A stretch of 64,000 nucleotides of DNA from Symbiopectobacterium purcellii_A (GCF_052050035.1 NZ_CP189881.1:10584-74583), one strand, 5' to 3'. Positions 8,727 through 17,477 are shown, numbered from the stretch's first letter. Numbers and translations are program-made. The notes: generated from the sequence alone by a model not told the origin.

Positions 8727-9406
8727 TTCTCTTTACCCCTTTTCAAAATAAAAATGGGATTATAGCTAACCCCCCAATCGTAATGATCAGTATTTTCAAT
8801 TTTCTTTACTATATGTACCAACCAAACAGCTACCGGCAAAAGAAGCAGTGAGATAACAACTTTATAGCTCCATGTAGTTACAATAATGTTTATTAATTTA
8901 TGTAAATCGTATTTTCCAGACAAGCTGATTGGATATGCAGTGAGAAGTAATGCCGCTTGTGTCGTCATAGACCCTATTGTATATCTAAATAAAAAATACT
9001 TTCCATAAAATACTACTTTAAGCTTTGATATTATAAATCCATTTATGAAGTAAGATACAGGAACAGATACCCATGATCCAATCATTACTCGCCAGAAATC
9101 TTGAAACAAAAAATTGTAGCCCGCAGATATATTGTTGTAGTCAGGTTGAATTATAGAGCTTAAATATATCAGTGACACAAACAAACTTTGGCAAAAAACA
9201 ACTATCCATATATTGATTACGGACAGACGATAACCATAAACCTCTGTCATAATTGTCGAAATAAGAAAGCATAAAGAAAATATTATTCCAGAAGCTGTAA
9301 TATTAAGACCAAATATATCGAAAACCCTGTAGACTAAAGTGTCACAGGTTATCATTATAGTTACAGTTAAACCTATGAAAAAACCATAAAGTTTATATTC
9401 TCTCAC
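8723..9406 (-). CDS. VUT-family (YhhQ/DUF165) membrane transporter
   Basis: 227 aa starting with GTG at 9406, preceded by AGAGG. Six or so hydrophobic helices and the conserved early block TVTIMITCDTLVYRVFDIFGLNITASGIIFSL plus TEVYG are typical of the VUT family, whose E. coli member YhhQ imports queuosine precursors (preQ0/preQ1). Substrate here is inferred from family only. It is followed by the overlapping metallophosphoesterase gene and lies directly after traM. Confidence 0.75.
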   Translation of the reverse strand: MREYKLYGFFIGLTVTIMITCDTLVYRVFDIFGLNITASGIIFSLCFLISTIMTEVYGYRLSVINIWIVVFCQSLFVSLIYLSSIIQPDYNNISAGYNFLFQDFWRVMIGSWVSVPVSYFINGFIISKLKVVFYGKYFLFRYTIGSMTTQAALLLTAYPISLSGKYDLHKLINIIVTTWSYKVVISLLLLPVAVWLVHIVKKIENTDHYDWGVSYNPIFILKRGKEK

Positions 9407-9439
9407 AAGAAACCTCTGTTTATCCGTCCTAAATTTCTG

Positions 9440-9823
9440 TTACTCCGCAACTTCACTAGGGAAGAAGGATTCAATTTCAGCATTAACAAAATAAAGTATT
9501 TCCGGAACAACTTTAGAAAATTCGAAATTTTCATCTCCTTTAACATGAGGACTAAGAGAAGTTATTCCTAAAACTTTAGAAACAATCATTTGTGTTTTTA
9601 GGACATTTTCCAGAATAACTTTATTGTACTCCATTTGATTGAAAGGATTTACCTTTTTTTGCATCTGGGCATCGTAAACCCTCAACCCCAACTCCAACAG
9701 CATACTTGCCACGCTTGAAAAATTAACATCCTTATTGCTAACCCCCTCAGACCTTCTTTGCTGAACGATAGCCCGAATTTTCTCATCGCACTCATTACTA
9801 ATATAAACCTGTACACGTGGCAT
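9440..9823 (-). CDS. traM: TraM, oriT-binding relaxosome component
   Basis: 127 aa, as in F. The start MPRVQVYISNECDEKI aligns with F TraM MARVNLYISNEVYEKI and has AAAGGA upstream; the 26 codons before it are rejected. The N-terminal ribbon-helix-helix and the C-terminal tetramerisation domain (SMLLELGLRVYDAQMQKK, NQMEYNKVILENVLKTQ, GITSLSPHVKG) are intact, ending in an acidic tail. TraM tetramers bind sites in oriT and contact the TraD C terminus to dock the relaxosome at the pore. Confidence 0.95.
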   Translation of the reverse strand: MPRVQVYISNECDEKIRAIVQQRRSEGVSNKDVNFSSVASMLLELGLRVYDAQMQKKVNPFNQMEYNKVILENVLKTQMIVSKVLGITSLSPHVKGDENFEFSKVVPEILYFVNAEIESFFPSEVAE

Positions 9824-9901
9824 ATTTCTTTTCCTTTCAAAGGTAAGTGTCATGCAATAAATTAAAAGCCCTCCCCCCCCTAAATTGATAATCTGAAGCA
9901 A

Positions 9902-10190
9902 CTCTGCACTAGAGTCAAGATATCATAAATGATTGTTTATAAATTAATAGTCACCAAAGAGTCTCAGGGGACTCTTTACCTACTCCAACTGTAGTCTACG
10001 AAGACTACAGTTTATATTTCAAAAGAAATAAAGCTCAATATTAAATAATTAACCACATGATTTAATTATGAAATCAGAAAAATTTCAATTTTGCGTGGGG
10101 TGTGGTGCTTTTGGTGGTGAGGAGTGCATATTTATTGAACCTGAGTTCGGGATGGATTATGGTATTTCCGGCATGGTGCCCGGAGGGAAG
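9902..10190 (+). other. oriT: Origin of transfer (oriT) with F-type nic site
   Basis: The plus strand carries TTTTGCGTGGGGTGTGGTGC at 10089-10108, identical to the TraI recognition sequence of F/R1-type oriT, with the nick expected between 10103 and 10104 (GGGTGT/GGTGC). It continues TTTTGGTGGTGA as in F. Upstream lie a perfect 9-bp inverted repeat (9989-9997 with 10002-10010), an AGAGTC...GACTCT inverted repeat (9958-9975) and an AT-rich tract, corresponding to the TraM/TraY/IHF-binding part. Position between traM and the transglycosylase gene is as in F. Confidence 0.95.
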
Positions 10191-10192
10191 AA

Positions 10193-10669
10193 ATGAAAAG
10201 CATAACAGTCACATTTTTACCTTTTTTATTTTCTGGTTCGCTATACGCTGCTGATTGCTTTGATTTAGCTGGCAGAGACTATTCAATAGATCCCGATCTT
10301 CTCCGGGCAGTCGCCTGGAATGAATCTCGATTTGTTACTACGGCAATAGGCAGGAATACAGACAAAAGCATTGATGTTGGCGTGATGCAAATCAACTCCC
10401 AACACTTTTCAACGCTCAGTAATGTGGGAATCACACAACAACACCTTCTTAGTGATGCATGTATGAATATTTACACGGGCGCTTATTTCCTTGCGCAGGC
10501 ATTCAACAGGTGGGGAGTAAGCTGGCAATCTGTCGGAGCGTATAACGCTGGCTTTCGTAAGTCTGAAAAACAGGCATTGAGAAGGTATCAGTACGCAAGC
10601 CGGATAGCATCCACATATCATGAGATTAAGAACAGCAAAAACACTGTCCTTGCTAAATCCGAAAAATAA
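10193..10669 (+). CDS. VirB1-like lytic transglycosylase (F Orf169 / R1 P19 homologue)
   Basis: 158 aa with a signal peptide (about residues 1-20, cleavage near LYA/ADC). The SLT domain contains the catalytic Glu44 in AVAWNESRF, then DVGVMQINSQHF and YNAGF. It makes local gaps in peptidoglycan for the transfer apparatus. A strong GGAGGGAAG ribosome binding site precedes the ATG. It is first in the leading region and diverges from traM across oriT, as expected for gene X/orf169. Confidence 0.93.
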   Translation: MKSITVTFLPFLFSGSLYAADCFDLAGRDYSIDPDLLRAVAWNESRFVTTAIGRNTDKSIDVGVMQINSQHFSTLSNVGITQQHLLSDACMNIYTGAYFLAQAFNRWGVSWQSVGAYNAGFRKSEKQALRRYQYASRIASTYHEIKNSKNTVLAKSEK

Positions 10670-10676
10670 ATGCAGG

Positions 10677-10994
10677 CTGAATCTCCCCGGGTTTATTGGA
10701 ATAAAAAATCTTAAAGTAATGCACGTTTCGTCGAAATGAGAATAGGTCTATCAGCGCCGCATTTGACGCAAATGCGATGCCGATTTGTGGCACTGATTTT
10801 GATGCTTCCACCCTTTTGCAAAAAGAAAAAATGCTTTTAATAATAGCTTATTAGGTATTTTGGGTTGTGTAAAAACAGCATTTTCCCGTTATGCACCACT
10901 GCTAAAATTCTGCGATTCAATTATTGAATCCTGGCGCTATGGTTAAGTTAGAGACTTAAAAAGAATCAGCTCCAATAAACCCGGGGAGATTCAG
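10677..10994. mobile_element. MITE-like element with 24-bp perfect terminal inverted repeats
   Basis: The 24 bases at 10677-10700 (CTGAATCTCCCCGGGTTTAT...) recur as an exact inverted copy at 10971-10994, enclosing about 270 bp with no credible ORF. TGAATC..CCCCGGG termini resemble IS3-family ends, so this may be a non-autonomous IS3-type derivative. No target duplication is evident. Confidence 0.6.
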
Positions 10995-11030
10995 TGTCAA
11001 TGATGTAGCTTTATTTCTGGTGTCTTCGGC

Positions 11031-11117
11031 CTATTTTTTTACGTCGTTCATGCGTTGAAACGCACAGCCGGAGAGCACTATCGTGGAAATCACGACAGAC
11101 ACTGTTTTTAATTTCAT
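11031..11117 (-). CDS. Tiny (28-aa) lipoprotein
   Basis: ATG at 11117 to TAG at 11031 encodes MKLKTVSVVISTIVLSGC followed by AFQRMNDVKK. This is a full lipoprotein signal with lipobox LSGC (Cys18 acylated) and a 10-residue basic tail. It resembles in layout the entericidin and bacteriocin-release lipoproteins. The ribosome binding site (GGAAG, about 10 bases upstream) is weak. The stop lies about 40 bases from the inverted-repeat element, so the 3' end could be truncated. Function is unknown. Confidence 0.45.
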   Translation of the reverse strand: MKLKTVSVVISTIVLSGCAFQRMNDVKK

Positions 11118-11130
11118 AAATTCACTGCTT

Positions 11131-11236
11131 CCAGCCCCAAAAGATTTTTATATCAAAATTCATGAATGGTAGTGATGAGTAGCAAAATAATAACCTATGA
11201 TTACCAAGTGATCTACTATTCGGAACAGCTATTTAG
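11131..11236. repeat. Copy 1 of a diverged ~105-bp non-coding repeat
   Basis: This stretch, directly upstream of the tiny lipoprotein gene, is about 80% identical by eye to 25710-25815. Shared blocks include AATAATAACCTAT, TGATCTACTATTC and GAACAGCTATTTA. It is stop-rich in all frames, so it is probably a promoter/leader or a decayed element. From 11240 to 11720 I see only a 36-codon ORF (11260-11370, plus strand, poor ribosome binding site) and decayed sequence. Confidence 0.5.
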
Positions 11237-11720
11237 ACCGGCTGGCCGTGTTGCCTAAGATGAATTTTAAAGAAAAAGTAAGTAGTGTTAAAGTGGAAGT
11301 CCCGGTCAGCAGTGACTTTTTACGTATCCTGTCTGACCGGAACAATTTTTCCATGGTGTTGTATCAATAGTTAAATAAATAACTGAAAAGTGCTAAGTGA
11401 TCTTAATTATCATCACTCTATATAACATATACAACTGACAAAAATTACATTGTAAAATAGACTTATTTATGAAATAATTTAAGGTTAAATAAAATTCACT
11501 CTGGTAATATCTCGACAGGTTATTGCATCACTCAACGACGCTGAATATTAAAGGTGAGATCTACCGGTTAAGAGAGAAACGAAAAGCAGGCGTGCTGAGC
11601 AAAAATCTGGCACCAGAGAACAATGAGGCATCGCTGGAGAAAAGTGGTCAACCTGGTTGATGAACAGCGGGGAAGTTCGTCAGGTGGTGAAGTACTGAGT
11701 GTGGTGTCGGCGGGGCTTTG

Positions 11721-11892
11721 GCCATACCGTTATACACATCTTCCTTGCTAACTTATTAATCAATGATTTATACGTGGAACTCAGAGGGACAGTCAAACAC
11801 CCAAAATGCCAGTAAGACGATTGGCATACCGCGATACACGGGCTCCCAAGTAGGTTGCTCAAAAAACGGGCAAAAGATGTGTATAACGGTAT
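11721..11892. mobile_element. ~170-bp MITE with ~20-bp inverted ends and flanking direct repeat
   Basis: CATACCGTTATACACATCTT near 11722 recurs inverted as AAGATGTGTATAACGGTATG near 11873. The element is flanked by GGGCTTTGG on both sides, consistent with a target duplication. Joining the flanks restores an open stretch (GFGAGVGSVVTVLEAMWDKDSRYLRC), so it seems to have split an old gene. The sequence from 11893 to 12240 is otherwise decayed and holds no convincing gene. Confidence 0.55.
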
Positions 11893-12245
11893 GGGCTTTG
11901 GCGCAGGAGTTGGGTCAGTTGTCACTGTCCTTGAAGCCATGTGGGACAAGGACTCCCGATATTTACGGTGTCAGGGGCGCAAGTCGGACTAGCGGGAGCA
12001 TTTGAACAGAAACTTACGGTTTCACTTTTTGTGGGGTATTTAAACCGTAAATTCCTGCATGTGTATGCAATCTAAGAATGTTTTGATGCCGGTATGGAGC
12101 CCTGAGGACAGCCGATATCATTACTGTGTGATTGACCCTCTTCCAGAACTGGTGCGGTTAGCGTAAAAAAATTTCCGATCTCCAAATTGACCCCAATAAA
12201 CGAGGTCTTTGGAACTCAGTGACAGTGTCACGGCCTAAAGAAGTA

Positions 12246-13541
12246 CTAATTATTGGATACCTTACCGGTAAAGTATTTAAATTTATACATACACCAATAA
12301 GAAATGCTGGCAACCAATAATGAGTTAATAGCGGGGACGCCCCATTTATCAATGGCACCGATCAAACTACCTAATGCACAGGAGAATATAGCTTCCCAAC
12401 CGATTAAAGGCGTGATGTCACCTCCTGGTAGGGTGTTTGTATCACGTAATTGATTCAGTGTTCTTGTATTTTTCTTTACGCAAAAATATCCCACAATCAT
12501 CACACCAACGATAGGAGGGAAAATAATTCCTAATAATGTCAGGAAATTGATAAACCTATCGAGTATGCCTAGTACAGAAAGTGTTGTTCCTATTATTCCA
12601 ATAATAATGGTGATGCTTGTATAACTTAATTTTTTGCCGAAAGTAATTTCAATGGCATTCGCAATGCTCAGCGATGAAGAGTAAAGGTTCAAATCATTGA
12701 CTCTCAATGTTGAAAAAATAACGGCTAACAATCCTATCCCTCCGGTTGTTTGTGCCATTATGATGACAACATTTTCCGTGTTAAGTGCTCTGGCTAACAT
12801 GATCGCCAAGCCATTAATAATAAATTCACCGACTAAAACAGTGAACAGGGTCATTGAGAGTACATGGGATGTTTTTTTAGCATATCGCGTTATATCTGGA
12901 GTCATCAATGCCGCAACAATACAGCCACCTACAATAATGGTTATTGCATTAGCAATTGTTAAAGTTTCCCCTTGCGGGGTGGTATTAAAGAGAATGTCCA
13001 TTTTGAGATGAGAAAGAATCGGGATAGATATAAATGTTATAACAACAATAAATATTGGAACTGCAATCGATGCGGCGATTTTAATCGCTTTAATACCAAA
13101 AGCGACTAGAAAAGTGAGAAATAAACCTGATAAAGCAGCAGATAATTCAAAACCAAACATTCCATTTAATGCATGATCTATGCCTTTGGCGAACAGAGAA
13201 TTTTGAATACCGAACCATCCTAAAAGGCTGATTGCTACGATCACACTAATTAATACAGAGCCAACTCGCCCAAAACCTGACCATCGGGCGAGCAGGACTC
13301 CTGTTAATCCCTCTTTCATTCCTGCATAGCCAAGCGCGAATGTGACGGTACCAAATACAAGACTAGCAATAATAATAGCTATAAACGCTTCCTGCATAGA
13401 CATTGAGTGACCGAGGATTGCTCCCAGCATAAACTGGTCAAGAGCCGTTAACATACCCGCGTGAACGAGCATTATGCCTAGTAAAGGTAAGCGACATTCA
13501 TATGGCACTCGACTATATGAGTGGTCCTCATGTTTATTCAT
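12246..13541 (-). CDS. NCS1-family nucleobase permease (CodB-like)
   Basis: 431 aa with about 12 hydrophobic helices. The N-terminal block (SRVPYECRLPLLGIMLVHAGMLTALDQFMLGAILGHSMS) and GLTGVLLARWSGFGRVGSVLIS match purine/cytosine/thiamine-precursor permeases of the NCS1 family. The exact substrate cannot be read from sequence. Its start overlaps the end of the PAS-LuxR gene by 4 bases, so it is the last gene of a three-gene operon (GNAT, regulator, permease). It is AT-rich compared with tra genes. Confidence 0.8.
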   Translation of the reverse strand: MNKHEDHSYSRVPYECRLPLLGIMLVHAGMLTALDQFMLGAILGHSMSMQEAFIAIIIASLVFGTVTFALGYAGMKEGLTGVLLARWSGFGRVGSVLISVIVAISLLGWFGIQNSLFAKGIDHALNGMFGFELSAALSGLFLTFLVAFGIKAIKIAASIAVPIFIVVITFISIPILSHLKMDILFNTTPQGETLTIANAITIIVGGCIVAALMTPDITRYAKKTSHVLSMTLFTVLVGEFIINGLAIMLARALNTENVVIIMAQTTGGIGLLAVIFSTLRVNDLNLYSSSLSIANAIEITFGKKLSYTSITIIIGIIGTTLSVLGILDRFINFLTLLGIIFPPIVGVMIVGYFCVKKNTRTLNQLRDTNTLPGGDITPLIGWEAIFSCALGSLIGAIDKWGVPAINSLLVASISYWCMYKFKYFTGKVSNN

Positions 13542-14233
13542 AAATTGTAAATTCCTTTTTTTAAGATTGCTGTCGGAATATAATTATCAATTCCATATTC
13601 GACATAGATTTCACGCAATTGTGCTATATTGTGGATATCTAATCTTTTAAAAACTGAATGTATTCTAGAATATACTGTACGTATAGGGATATTATAAATA
13701 CGTGATATCTCTTTTCTAGAATAGCCCTGGGTAAGTAGCCAGGTAACCTCAAGTTCTTTTTCCGTTACTAAATTGTTTCCTTCTGAACTTATTTGATAGT
13801 TGCTTTTATTTAAAGATTTTAGAATAGGGTTGGTAGAATATGCTGGTTTAGCATCCCAAAGAATACCCATACATTTATTAACATCATCATAAATAGGGGT
13901 TTTTGTACTAATGTAAGCTACTGGGTTATCATTACCGTTCCAGCAATGTATTTCTAATACTCTAACGCTTTTGTTACTGCTTATCGTGTCTTGATCGTGT
14001 GTAATCAAGTCAAGATATAATTCATGCCATGCAGCTGGAAACTCAATATCAAGCTTACCTTCAACTGAGAATTTTTGAGGTGTATTAGTGTATCGTTTTG
14101 CTGCAAGATTAAGATAGACATGCCGTGATTCAATGTCTTTTATTCCCCAAGGTTCATCAAGATTTTCTATTATGGAAATGGCTTTAGAAAAATCAGCTGA
14201 ACATTGCATATATTCCACCCTCTCATTTAGCAA
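13538..14233 (-). CDS. PAS-domain LuxR-type transcriptional regulator
   Basis: 231 aa. The N-terminal half looks PAS-like (SIIENLDEPWGIKDIESRHVYLNLAAKRY; VAYISTKTPIYDDVNKCMGILWDAKP). The C-terminal LuxR/GerE helix-turn-helix reads LVTEKELEVTWLLTQGYSRKEISRIYNIPIRTVYSRIHSVFKRLDIHNIAQL. It probably senses a small molecule or redox cue and regulates the adjacent permease; that link is inference. It overlaps the GNAT gene by 7 bases upstream and the permease by 4 bases downstream. Confidence 0.75.
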   Translation of the reverse strand: MLNERVEYMQCSADFSKAISIIENLDEPWGIKDIESRHVYLNLAAKRYTNTPQKFSVEGKLDIEFPAAWHELYLDLITHDQDTISSNKSVRVLEIHCWNGNDNPVAYISTKTPIYDDVNKCMGILWDAKPAYSTNPILKSLNKSNYQISSEGNNLVTEKELEVTWLLTQGYSRKEISRIYNIPIRTVYSRIHSVFKRLDIHNIAQLREIYVEYGIDNYIPTAILKKGIYNL

Positions 14234-14640
14234 AGATGCTTAGTCAGGTAATGCCTTATGATTTTTCGATAAAAACCATCAAGGGTGCCATATTCCAAAT
14301 AACCAAGTTTTTTATAAAATCCACAGGCCTGAAAACTGAACGTGTCGACATAAGAAAAATGACAACCTCTTCTCACCCCCTCACTCTCAGCCATTAGCAT
14401 CAACTCGCGACCGACACCTTTTTTTCGATACTCAGCCTCTACCCACAAATATTGAATCTCTAATCCTCCCCACCATGTTCTGGCTATTATTCCACCTTTT
14501 ATATTATCTGATTCATCTTTAACCGTGATTCTTAGTGGTTGTATGTCAACTGGTGCATAGTGGTCGTTATGTCCCCATAAGCCATCTATTATCTGTCTTT
14601 CTTCATTCTCGTCCGGTGTTCCGTGCAATGTGTAATTCAT
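14227..14640 (-). CDS. GNAT-family acetyltransferase
   Basis: 137 aa from the ATG at 14640 (MNYTLHGTPDENEERQ). The in-frame start 11 codons earlier is also possible. Motif A of the GNAT fold is seen as LWVEAEYRKKGVGRELMLMAE, followed by ACGFYKKLGYLEYGTLDGFYRK, as in small-molecule acetyltransferases near the Rim/AAC branches. It is the first gene of the operon with the PAS-LuxR regulator and permease. Substrate is unknown. Confidence 0.8.
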   Translation of the reverse strand: MNYTLHGTPDENEERQIIDGLWGHNDHYAPVDIQPLRITVKDESDNIKGGIIARTWWGGLEIQYLWVEAEYRKKGVGRELMLMAESEGVRRGCHFSYVDTFSFQACGFYKKLGYLEYGTLDGFYRKIIRHYLTKHLC

Positions 14641-14873
14641 CGGTAGTCTCTCGTCTTTTTTAACACTAACCACAGTCCGCTAGTTTAATCTTATTTAAAT
14701 TAATATATATGATAGCAAAATAAAATAGAAAAAAGGATACAACCAACCTTTATGATTATTATATGATGATACATATTGATAGTTATTAGTGCTGTTGATG
14801 CCGTTCAACATAAACATGATTAGCCAGTGATGAATGGGGCCGCTATACCAGAGGAGTTACAAAATATAACTGA

Positions 14874-15065
14874 TTGATAGAAATAGTATTTACTAAACAT
14901 AATGAGCGAGATAATCAGGCAATCCATAGTCGAGCCAATATCCTGGCTTGTAACTCGATTGGTTTCTCGCGTTCGAGCGAACGCTACGTAGAGATTATCG
15001 GTGCAGGCACCAAAAAGTACATGTTTTACTCATTAGAGACCCCCTTAGAGACCTTACCGGGGTGA
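14874..15065 (+). pseudogene. IS1-like InsB remnant
   Basis: The translated stretch NILACNSIGFSRSSERYVEIIGAGTKKYMFY resembles the C terminus of IS1-family InsB (for example RKSLSFSKSVELHDKVIG). Only the end survives and no complete element is seen. From 15070 to 15500 there is an open but start-less fragment (about 15127-15299) and decayed sequence without a recognisable gene. Confidence 0.4.
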
Positions 15066-15503
15066 ATTTTATTTAACTGAGTAAAATCTCATGAATGAGT
15101 CTTATTTGCAATGTAAACTTTATCAGTTGTGCATGTTAAATACAGTGGTGATACTTATGAGCAATTAGCACTGTTCAGTTATTCTTTAACTAAAGATGCA
15201 ACACCAGGGAAAATAATAAATGAAAGTAGTACTAATTACATGAATATTAATGCTTTTTATTCATGTGTAAATATTGGAGCTAATTTTTCAATGAGGTAGC
15301 GTTAAGAATCAAGGTAGTCGCCACCCCGTTAATTTAAGCAGCCTGTTTTTCTCGTTCCCTATTCCGGGTAACGGGTCTTCCGGTTGCTATTTTCTTGTTC
15401 TTTCTGACCAGCGTCACTAAACTAGTTGCTGAATAGAGACTTGCATTTTTTGTCAGGCTATTGAGAATAAAAAGAGGTTTAACTTAGAGAATAAAGGTTT
15501 GAA

Positions 15504-15811
15504 ATGATCAACAAAGAGCGGTTGTTACGAGATAATCGTTTATGTAAAGCAATCATTGGATTATCAGTCGAAGAATTGAAAAATTTAGCCGCTGAATTTT
15601 CAGCTTGTTATTTGATTTATCGGAAAAAGAATCGAAAAAATCACGAGCGGCAGATGGGTGCAGGGCAGAAAGGATTTATCCCAACCCCATTAGATAAACT
15701 GCTTTTTATTTTATTGTATTTAAAATGTTATCCGACCTATGATTTGCAAGGACTTCTTTTTGGTTTAGATAGAACACGGGTATGTCGCTGGGTAAAAATA
15801 TTATCGGTGAG
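15504..15811 (+). pseudogene. IS5-superfamily transposase N-terminus, truncated
   Basis: About 100 codons with the helix-turn-helix found before DDE_Tnp_4 domains (TPLDKLLFILLYLKCYPTYDLQGLLFGLDRTRVCRWVKIL). The catalytic domain is lost because an IS3-family element starts at 15812. The 46 bp at 15418-15463 reappear at 20279-20324 and probably belong to this element's terminus. Confidence 0.6.
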
Positions 15812-16271
15812 TGTCAAGGTAGTTGTCGCCTCCGTTAACTCATGCAGCGGGAGTTCCCCGCTCAGGATTTAGCCATACTTCGTCCTGCCGACTCCAATTC
15901 CGTGTTTGACTTGACCAACGATGCGGATTTCGCATTTTGGCTGCCTCATACACCGATTTACGCTGCGTCAGCAGCAGGCGGTCTTCGCCCCTGTGGCGCT
16001 GACCTGGCGTCACATAACGAATGGCGCTATGGAGATGCTCTTCGTTGTACCAGGCGACGAAGCTTTCCACCCAGGTTCGAGCCTCTTCCAGCGTAGCGAA
16101 GCCTTTTTCCGGCCACGCTGGTGCATATTTCAGCGTTTTGAAAAACGATTCAACATACGCGTTATCATTGCTCACGCGAGGCCGACTGTGCGATGGCGTT
16201 ATCTTCAGTTCCGCAAGCTTTACCTGTAGCACCTGGGATTTCATCGGCGCACCGTTATCCGCATGCAGCAC
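15812..16271 (-). mobile_element. IS3-family element (type X) fragment, 3' part of orfB
   Basis: Starts with the terminal repeat TGTCAAGGTAGTTGTCGCC. It encodes on the minus strand the DDE integrase C-terminus (HADNGAPMKSQVLQ, SRPRVSNDNAYVESFFKTLK, HSAIRYVTPGQRHRGED). The 5' part is cut off by IS630 copy 1 at 16272. Other pieces of the same IS type lie at 30385-31175, 34619-34788, 37229-38600 and 40247-40705. Confidence 0.85.
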
Positions 16272-17156
16272 TATAGCCAAGCGACTTAATTTTGATTACA
16301 CCATATGGACTGAGAACAAACTCTCTGTATCGCAACCCATCTCTCTTTTTTTGCTTTTTGCTTGTGCCCATTTATGCTCAATTGGGTTAAGATCTGGCGA
16401 ATATGTAGGCAAATACTCCACCATATACCCTGCATCGATGATGACTTGTTGAATATTATGTTTTTTGTGAAAAGTGGCATTGTCCATCATGATTACACTG
16501 TTTTTAGGGAGTACTGGGATAAGGACTTGTGTGACCCAGGCATAGAAAACATCGCTGTTAATATTGATATCAAATAATCCGATAGCAAACAGCGTTGTGC
16601 CTAATAAAGCGCCGATAACATTTGTTCTTCCCCTAGCTCCCCAGTTCTTCAGGCCAAAACACCGTTGACCTTTTGGGGAATAGCCGTGAGTCCGTGGGGC
16701 ATCGTGTGAAAAACCACTTTCATCAATAAAAACAATAGGTTTACCTTCTTTTTCATACTGTTGTTTTTTTTTGTTGAAATCCCTGCCGGGCGTTTTCGTC
16801 GGCTTTCGGATGACGTAGAGTTTTTTTTATAGGTCAATCCCAGCTTTTTAAGCGCTTGCCAAATGGCCTTCTGACAAACGCCAAAACGCTCTGCACGTTC
16901 TTTTTTGTAAGCATCTGGATATTGTTCAACATCTTTTATCAACTCGGATTTATCGATCTTTCGCTGACGCGTGGTCGATGCTTTTGACTCTATTTGATTA
17001 ATCCAACGCGATACAGAGGCAGGGCCAATCCGAAATTGCTTCGCTGTTTCTCGGATACTCAACCCTTCGTTTTTCCGTGTAGATATCACTTTACGTCTAA
17101 AATCAATTGAATAGCTCATTTAAATAATGTAATCAAAATTAAGTCGTTTAGCTATA
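16272..17156 (-). mobile_element. IS630-family element, copy 1
   Basis: About 885 bp bounded by TATAGCCAAGCGACTTAATT and its inverse, with a TA target. The first ORF (from 17119) holds a helix-turn-helix (LSIRETAKQFRIGPASVSRWINQ). The second part contains the DDE signature (FIDESGF, VIMMDNATFHK, LNPIEHKW). The two parts are in different frames and meet at a long A run on the coding strand. This copy has one more base in the run than copies 2 and 3, giving a 156-aa first ORF. Confidence 0.9.
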
Positions 17157-17226
17157 ACAGCCAGCTATGCTTCTTTGCCGCATATCAGGGCATAGGATGT
17201 AATCATTTTTAAGTCGGTTGGCTATA
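17157..17226 (+). mobile_element. MITE-A, truncated copy
   Basis: Right 70 bp of the 96-bp MITE-A (see 19340-19435). The left end is replaced by IS630 copy 1, whose terminus is nearly identical. Confidence 0.85.
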
Positions 17227-17405
17227 ATTGGGTTGATTTCGTCAGCTATTGCTCAGACTTTCCAGAAGGAAACCAGTTAATTGTATGCCGCCTCAATCGC
17301 GATGATTGCAAGGATGAAATAAATGCGCTTAGGGAAAGGAGGCAACAATTTCTAACTCTGGTTATGGAGGTTAAGCAAAATATATTAAATCAGGTTGCAG
17401 CATGA
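17227..17405 (+). pseudogene. YqaJ-type phage exonuclease C-terminal fragment
   Basis: The open frame NWVDFVSYCSDFPEGNQLIVCRLNRDDCKDEINALRERRQQFLTLV resembles the C terminus of YqaJ/lambda-exonuclease-like phage recombination nucleases. There is no start; the 5' part is lost at the MITE. It fits the neighbouring phage-derived fragments. Confidence 0.45.
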
Positions 17406-17477
17406 GTGCATGCATACCGGTAACCGGCAATGCAGGTGAGCTCAGCCTGACACGGGAGGTAAGTTGCTGGCAGTGAA

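Noticed and set aside
9824..9901. 26-codon N-terminal extension of TraM
   Set aside because: F TraM starts exactly at MPRV-type sequence and the ribosome binding site is positioned for that start.
11260..11370. 36-aa ORF containing VEVPVSS, considered as a second CLE-like peptide
   Set aside because: No signal peptide, no Gly/Asn-Pro core of the CLE motif, and a poor ribosome binding site.
14700..14870. Short AT-rich minus-strand ORF (about 40 codons) before the IS1 remnant
   Set aside because: No ribosome binding site, signal peptide or motif; composition alone explains it.
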